From: DAOUTY01 sp964453665
GTDB taxonomy: Bacteria > Chloroflexota > Dehalococcoidia > SZUA-161
Length of the DNA: 64,000 nt
Assembly: GCA_964453665.1 (NCBI GenBank)
Contig: CAYVQT010000006.1
Span: forward strand, 1 to 64,000
Direction: 5' to 3'
Below are positions 60,504-64,000 of this stretch, in pieces. A program made the position numbers and the translations under genes. Every line of letters starts with the position of its first letter. Position 1 is the first letter of the stretch. The notes under the pieces were generated by a model that was given only the letters and a program-made list of their open reading frames with translations, ran no database searches and had not been told where the DNA came from.

Positions 60504-61637
60504 GTGACAGAAGTGTCAGACAAGCCTGAAGTAACCTTTGGCAAAATAACCGAAGAAGGCCTGGCCAAGATGAGGGCCAAGTTCGGCGTGCCCTACTACC
60601 CCATCCGGCAGAACGAAGTAGCCTCAAAGGACTCCATAAGGCAGTTCTGCAACGGGATAGGAGACGAAAACCCTCTATTTCGTGACCCCGAATACGCCAC
60701 GAGAACCAAGTGGGGGCACATAATTGCGCCGCCCATGTTCCTGTACGCCGTTGCCTGCCCGCAGGGGATGGAAGGTCTGCCAGGAGTACACGCGTTCTAC
60801 TGCGGCTGTAACTGGGAATGGTTCCAGCCTATCCATGTCAACGATGAGCTTAAGGTTGTCGACGTCCCCCTTGATCTCATAGAGAAGCAGGGCAAGATGG
60901 GCGGACGCCAGTTCCTGCAGATCGGCAGGACGATATACTACAATCAGAGAGGCGAGGTCGTAGGCACTCAAAAAAGGGAAACCATGCGGGTTGATAGAGG
61001 GGCGGCCAAGGAGAGAGGTAAGTACGACCACGTGACCAAATACAAGTATACCCCTGAGGAGCTACAGAGGATCGACGAGGCCTATAATAATGAGGAAATA
61101 AGGGGAGCGAATCCCCGTCTCTGGGAGGATGTAAACGTTGGCGACGAGGTGACGCCTGTTGTGAAAGGTCCGCTCGGCCAGACCGATATGGTGGAGTGGT
61201 GGGTAGGTATCGGCGGCGGTCAGGGTGCTCACCGCATACGCCGCAAGTATATGAAGCGACATCCAATGTGGGGCGTCAAGGACGCTCAAACGGGCACGTC
61301 TGAACCTATGGCCGACGTCCACTACGAATCGGACAAATCTGATGCTATAGGTGTTCCCGTTGCTTACGATCTGGGCATGCAAAGATTTTCATGGGGGGGC
61401 CATCTGATGACCAACTGGATGGGAGATGAAGGCTTTCTCAAGAAGCTGAGCGCCCGGTGCATTCGCTTCAATGTTTTCGGAGATACGCAGTTTGTCGGGG
61501 GAACGGTCACCAAGAAGTACCAGGAGAACGACGAGTATCTGGTCGACGTCGAGATAAAGACTGTTAACCAGCGAGGAGAGGAGACAATGCCCGGTAAAGC
61601 AACCGTTTCTCTCCCCTCGAAGGTAAGGTGGGTCTAG
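60504..61637 (+). CDS. MaoC/FAS1-like double hot-dog dehydratase-family protein
   Basis: A 377-residue protein with an N-terminal FAS1-type hot-dog domain (IRQFCNGIGDENPLFRDPEY near 50-69, then GHIIAPPMFL) and a second hot-dog region from about 205 (WEDVNVGDEVTPVVKGPLG). The hydratase-type Asp and His pair is present in the first half (DENPLF) and the second is varied. Such proteins hydrate or dehydrate acyl-CoA thioesters. GTG start after AGGAGG. No other fatty-acid gene adjoins, so the acyl substrate is open. Confidence 0.78.
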   Translation: MTEVSDKPEVTFGKITEEGLAKMRAKFGVPYYPIRQNEVASKDSIRQFCNGIGDENPLFRDPEYATRTKWGHIIAPPMFLYAVACPQGMEGLPGVHAFYCGCNWEWFQPIHVNDELKVVDVPLDLIEKQGKMGGRQFLQIGRTIYYNQRGEVVGTQKRETMRVDRGAAKERGKYDHVTKYKYTPEELQRIDEAYNNEEIRGANPRLWEDVNVGDEVTPVVKGPLGQTDMVEWWVGIGGGQGAHRIRRKYMKRHPMWGVKDAQTGTSEPMADVHYESDKSDAIGVPVAYDLGMQRFSWGGHLMTNWMGDEGFLKKLSARCIRFNVFGDTQFVGGTVTKKYQENDEYLVDVEIKTVNQRGEETMPGKATVSLPSKVRWV

Positions 61638-61644
61638 GAATTCC

Positions 61645-61722
61645 GGGCAAACACATAGGTTTGCCCCTACGGTGTTCACGTATGATTTTGGTCAGGGCAG
61701 ACACACGGGTCTGCCCCTACGG
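61645..61722. repeat. Two tandem copies of the GTAGGGGC-family palindrome
   Basis: Copy one is 61645-61672 (GGGCAAAC...GTTTGCCCCTACGG), copy two 61695-61722 (GGGCAGAC...GTCTGCCCCTACGG). They lie between two convergent genes and could end transcription from both sides. Confidence 0.7.
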
Positions 61723-62538
61723 TTAGCGATCGTGTCTGTTAATCAGCGCCTCCCGAGTGGGAGGCGCTACTACTTTATCCCAGATAATATCGCTCAGGTC
61801 GAAGACAGGGCCGTCCTTACATACCAGTTTCCGGCCATGTCCGGTCTCGACGGCGCAGCTCAGGCAAGCGCCGACACCACAACCCATAACCGCCTCCAGA
61901 AGTACCTGCACTGGCATGTTCCCCCGTTGACCGCACATCTCAGCCATCCTCCGATACATGGGAAGAGGGCCACAGGCAAAAACCTGGTCAGCACCAGAAA
62001 CAAACTGTGGTATAAGATCGGTCACCATTCCCTTCAAGCCCAGGGAACCATCCTCGGTGGCGACAACAACCTTGATTTCGGATGGTAATAAACGTTCGGG
62101 ATATATTCGGGCTTTGTTTTTATCTCCCATAAGAAGGGTTACCGAGGAACCGGTGGCGACAGCAGACTCGGCCAGTGCTATCAACGGGGCGATGCCGATA
62201 CCACCGGCTACCAGGAGCAGGTTTTTCGACGAGGGCGCAATATCGAAGCCATTACCCAGCGGACCGAACAGGTCAAGCGAGTCTCCCTGCTTGCGCTGTG
62301 CGAGCCATTCCGTGCCACGGCCCACCACCGCAAAGAGAAAGGCCACGCCACCCTTTCGGGATGTCCTGTGAACGCTCAAAGGCCGCCGTAACGGCATTTC
62401 ATCCCCCTCACCACACCGCACCATTACGTACTGTCCGGGACGAGCCACATCGGCTATCTCAGGAGATTGAGCCCAGAGGACATACGCCTCGGGACACAGC
62501 TCTTCATTAGAAATAACAGTTGCACCGGCTAACTTCAC
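61723..62538 (-). CDS. pyrK: Dihydroorotate dehydrogenase electron transfer subunit (PyrK-like)
   Basis: The 271-residue protein has a ferredoxin-reductase-like FAD domain (PLRRPLSVHRTSRKGG near 48-63), an NAD domain (LLVAGGIGIAPLIALAES near 107-124), and a C-terminal [2Fe-2S] site GCGVGACLSCAVE then LVCKDGPVFD. PyrK passes electrons from dihydroorotate oxidation to NAD. Its neighbour carB belongs to the same pyrimidine path. The stop is inside a hairpin-rich end (61745-61766). Confidence 0.88.
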   Translation of the reverse strand: MKLAGATVISNEELCPEAYVLWAQSPEIADVARPGQYVMVRCGEGDEMPLRRPLSVHRTSRKGGVAFLFAVVGRGTEWLAQRKQGDSLDLFGPLGNGFDIAPSSKNLLLVAGGIGIAPLIALAESAVATGSSVTLLMGDKNKARIYPERLLPSEIKVVVATEDGSLGLKGMVTDLIPQFVSGADQVFACGPLPMYRRMAEMCGQRGNMPVQVLLEAVMGCGVGACLSCAVETGHGRKLVCKDGPVFDLSDIIWDKVVAPPTREALINRHDR

Positions 62539-62610
62539 CTGATTCTATCAACTCCTTTAACTTTTATACCACCGCGAGCTGAGTTAAGCTAACCACCCGT
62601 TTTTACCGCA

Positions 62611-64000
62611 TCAGATGTCCGCGTGGTATTCCTGAAGGCTCCTGACCCCTGCATGTCCCTTCCGGTGGGCAGCGATACCCTTGGCAGCGGAAACCGCTGC
62701 CGTGGTGGTGGTGATATATGGAACCTTGTATTTAATTGCTGCTTTTCTGATATATGAGTCATCTTCAACACTCAGCTTGCCGCTGGGCGTATTGACGACG
62801 AGCTGAATCTCGCCGTTCGCTACCGCGTCAGTTATATTGGGTCGCCCTTCGTGTCTCTTCAGAATCAGCTCCGAATCAATGCCGTGGTCGGCGAAATACT
62901 GCCGGGTCCCCACTGTGGCCTTGATCTCAAATCCGAGTTCGGTAAAACGCCGCGCCACTTCCAGTGCACGGGCCCGGTCGAGCTCGGACACTGTAATAAG
63001 GACTGTGCCACTCAAAGGCAGGCGCTGTTTGGCAGCCTCCTGAGCCTTGTAGTACGCAAGGCCCGCGTTCTCGGCCATGCCCAGAACTTCCCCCGTCGAG
63101 CGCATCTCGGGGCCGAGCACGGGATCCACCTCAGGGAACATATCAAAGGGGAAGACCGCCTCCTTAACCCCGAAATGAGGGATTGGCCTGCGCTGCAGGT
63201 TTAGCTCGCTCAGCTTCTTACCCAGTATAACCTGGGTGGCTACGCGCGCCATAGGAATGTTGCAGACTTTGCTTACCAGCGGCACAGTACGGCTCGCCCG
63301 GGGATTTGCCTCGAGGATGTAAACCCTGTCCTCATAGATGGCGTACTGGATGTTCATCAGCCCCACGACATTGAGCTCCACCGCAATCTTCCTGGTGTAC
63401 TCCTCAATGGTATCTATATGTTTCCGGGGAATGCTGACCGGCGGGATTATGCATGCGGAGTCACCGGAGTGAATGCCGGCAAGTTCGATATGCTCCATGA
63501 CGGCCGGTACGAAGGCGTCGGTCCCGTCTGCAATAGCATCAGCCTCCGCTTCTATGGCATTGTCCAGGAACTTGTCAATCAAAATCGGACGTTCGGGAGA
63601 GATATCCACCGCCGCTTTAACGTACTCGCGCAGCATCTCTTCATCGTGTACCACTTCCATCGCACGCCCGCCAAGAACATAGGACGGGCGGACAATCAGA
63701 GGGTATCCGATATCACCGGCAATGGCTAAGGCCTCCTCCATGTTGCTGGCCATGCCCGACTCAGGTTCAGGGATGCCCAGTTCCTTCATTATCTTTCGGA
63801 ACCTGTCGCGGTCTTCGGCAAGGTCGATGGTCTCAGGGCTCGTGCCCAGAATCCTGACACCGGCAGCTTCAAGCTCGGCCGCGATATTAAGGGGCGTCTG
63901 CCCGCCGAACTGGCAGATAATGCCCTCGGGCTTCTCCTTCTCGTAGATAGCCAGGACATCTTCGACCGTAAGCGGCTCGAAGTACAGTTTGTTCGAGGTG
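62611..64000 (-). CDS. carB: Carbamoyl-phosphate synthase large subunit, C-terminal part (runs off the window)
   Basis: About 463 C-terminal residues are in the window; the gene continues past 64000. The visible part starts with SNKLYFEPLTVEDVLAIYEK, CQFGGQTPLNIAAELE (second nucleotide-binding domain), GYPLIVRPSYVLGGRAMEVV and EANPRASRTVPLVSK of the second ATP-grasp site, then the MGS-like allosteric domain with NTPSGKLSVEDDSYIRKAA. It makes carbamoyl phosphate for pyrimidines and arginine. pyrK is next on the same strand. Confidence 0.95.
   Translation of the reverse strand, partial: TSNKLYFEPLTVEDVLAIYEKEKPEGIICQFGGQTPLNIAAELEAAGVRILGTSPETIDLAEDRDRFRKIMKELGIPEPESGMASNMEEALAIAGDIGYPLIVRPSYVLGGRAMEVVHDEEMLREYVKAAVDISPERPILIDKFLDNAIEAEADAIADGTDAFVPAVMEHIELAGIHSGDSACIIPPVSIPRKHIDTIEEYTRKIAVELNVVGLMNIQYAIYEDRVYILEANPRASRTVPLVSKVCNIPMARVATQVILGKKLSELNLQRRPIPHFGVKEAVFPFDMFPEVDPVLGPEMRSTGEVLGMAENAGLAYYKAQEAAKQRLPLSGTVLITVSELDRARALEVARRFTELGFEIKATVGTRQYFADHGIDSELILKRHEGRPNITDAVANGEIQLVVNTPSGKLSVEDDSYIRKAAIKYKVPYITTTTAAVSAAKGIAAHRKGHAGVRSLQEYHADI

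Overview
This window most likely comes from an anaerobic Chloroflexota bacterium, probably Dehalococcoidia or a close relative. This is inferred from gene content, not from a marker phylogeny. Supporting traits are a bacterial STT3-type oligosaccharyltransferase, a NifV-like enzyme resembling the Re-citrate synthase of Dehalococcoides, an archaeal-style split glutamate synthase, several HdrA/HdrD/MvhD electron-transfer proteins, a DUF169 protein, and many short dispersed palindromic repeats. Promoters resemble the standard TTGACA / TATAAT pattern, and GTG and TTG starts are common.

Layout. 1-12.5 kb is a glycan and glycoprotein island: a truncated B12-binding fragment, a Gfo/Idh/MocA oxidoreductase, a glycosyltransferase split over two frames, a large nucleotidyltransferase-like protein, an STT3 oligosaccharyltransferase, a flippase, and a four-gene glycosyltransferase operon on the minus strand. 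12.6-19.2 kb is mixed: a LuxR-type HTH protein, a STAS-fusion protein, a phytoene-dehydrogenase-like flavoprotein, a PNPOx-like protein, a VOC protein, an aspartate/glutamate racemase and a HEPN-like gene bracketed by repeats. 19.2-24.1 kb holds comEC, comEA and small hypothetical genes, including a 59-residue zinc-finger-like protein. 24.2-33 kb is central metabolism on the minus strand: DUF169, an ADP-forming acyl-CoA synthetase alpha chain, gap, a 2-hydroxyacyl-CoA dehydratase-like protein, eno, a LOG-like protein, a Xer recombinase and a (homo)citrate/Re-citrate synthase.

33.9-50.3 kb is the most striking part: 13 plus-strand genes for a CooF-like ferredoxin, a pyridine-nucleotide:acceptor flavoprotein, three split glutamate synthase subunits, a four-subunit 2-oxoacid:ferredoxin oxidoreductase, a 1175-residue HdrA/GltD/HdrA-like fusion, an MvhD-like subunit, an HdrC-HdrB (HdrD-like) protein and an HdrA-MvhD fusion. 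Together they suggest a ferredoxin- and flavin-bifurcation-based module tying 2-oxoacid metabolism to glutamate synthesis. The citrate synthase candidate just upstream provides a second possible route toward 2-oxoglutarate.

50.4-64 kb is housekeeping: rpsU-yqeY, purQ, purL, then rplI-dnaB-dnaD-like and a helicase loader with two tandem AAA+ domains, two tRNA-Ser genes, purA, a MaoC-like double hot-dog protein, and on the minus strand pyrK-like and the 3' part of carB, which runs off the window. Dispersed repeats sit in many gaps, including an 88-bp element present twice in opposite orientation 30 kb apart (82 of 88 positions identical).
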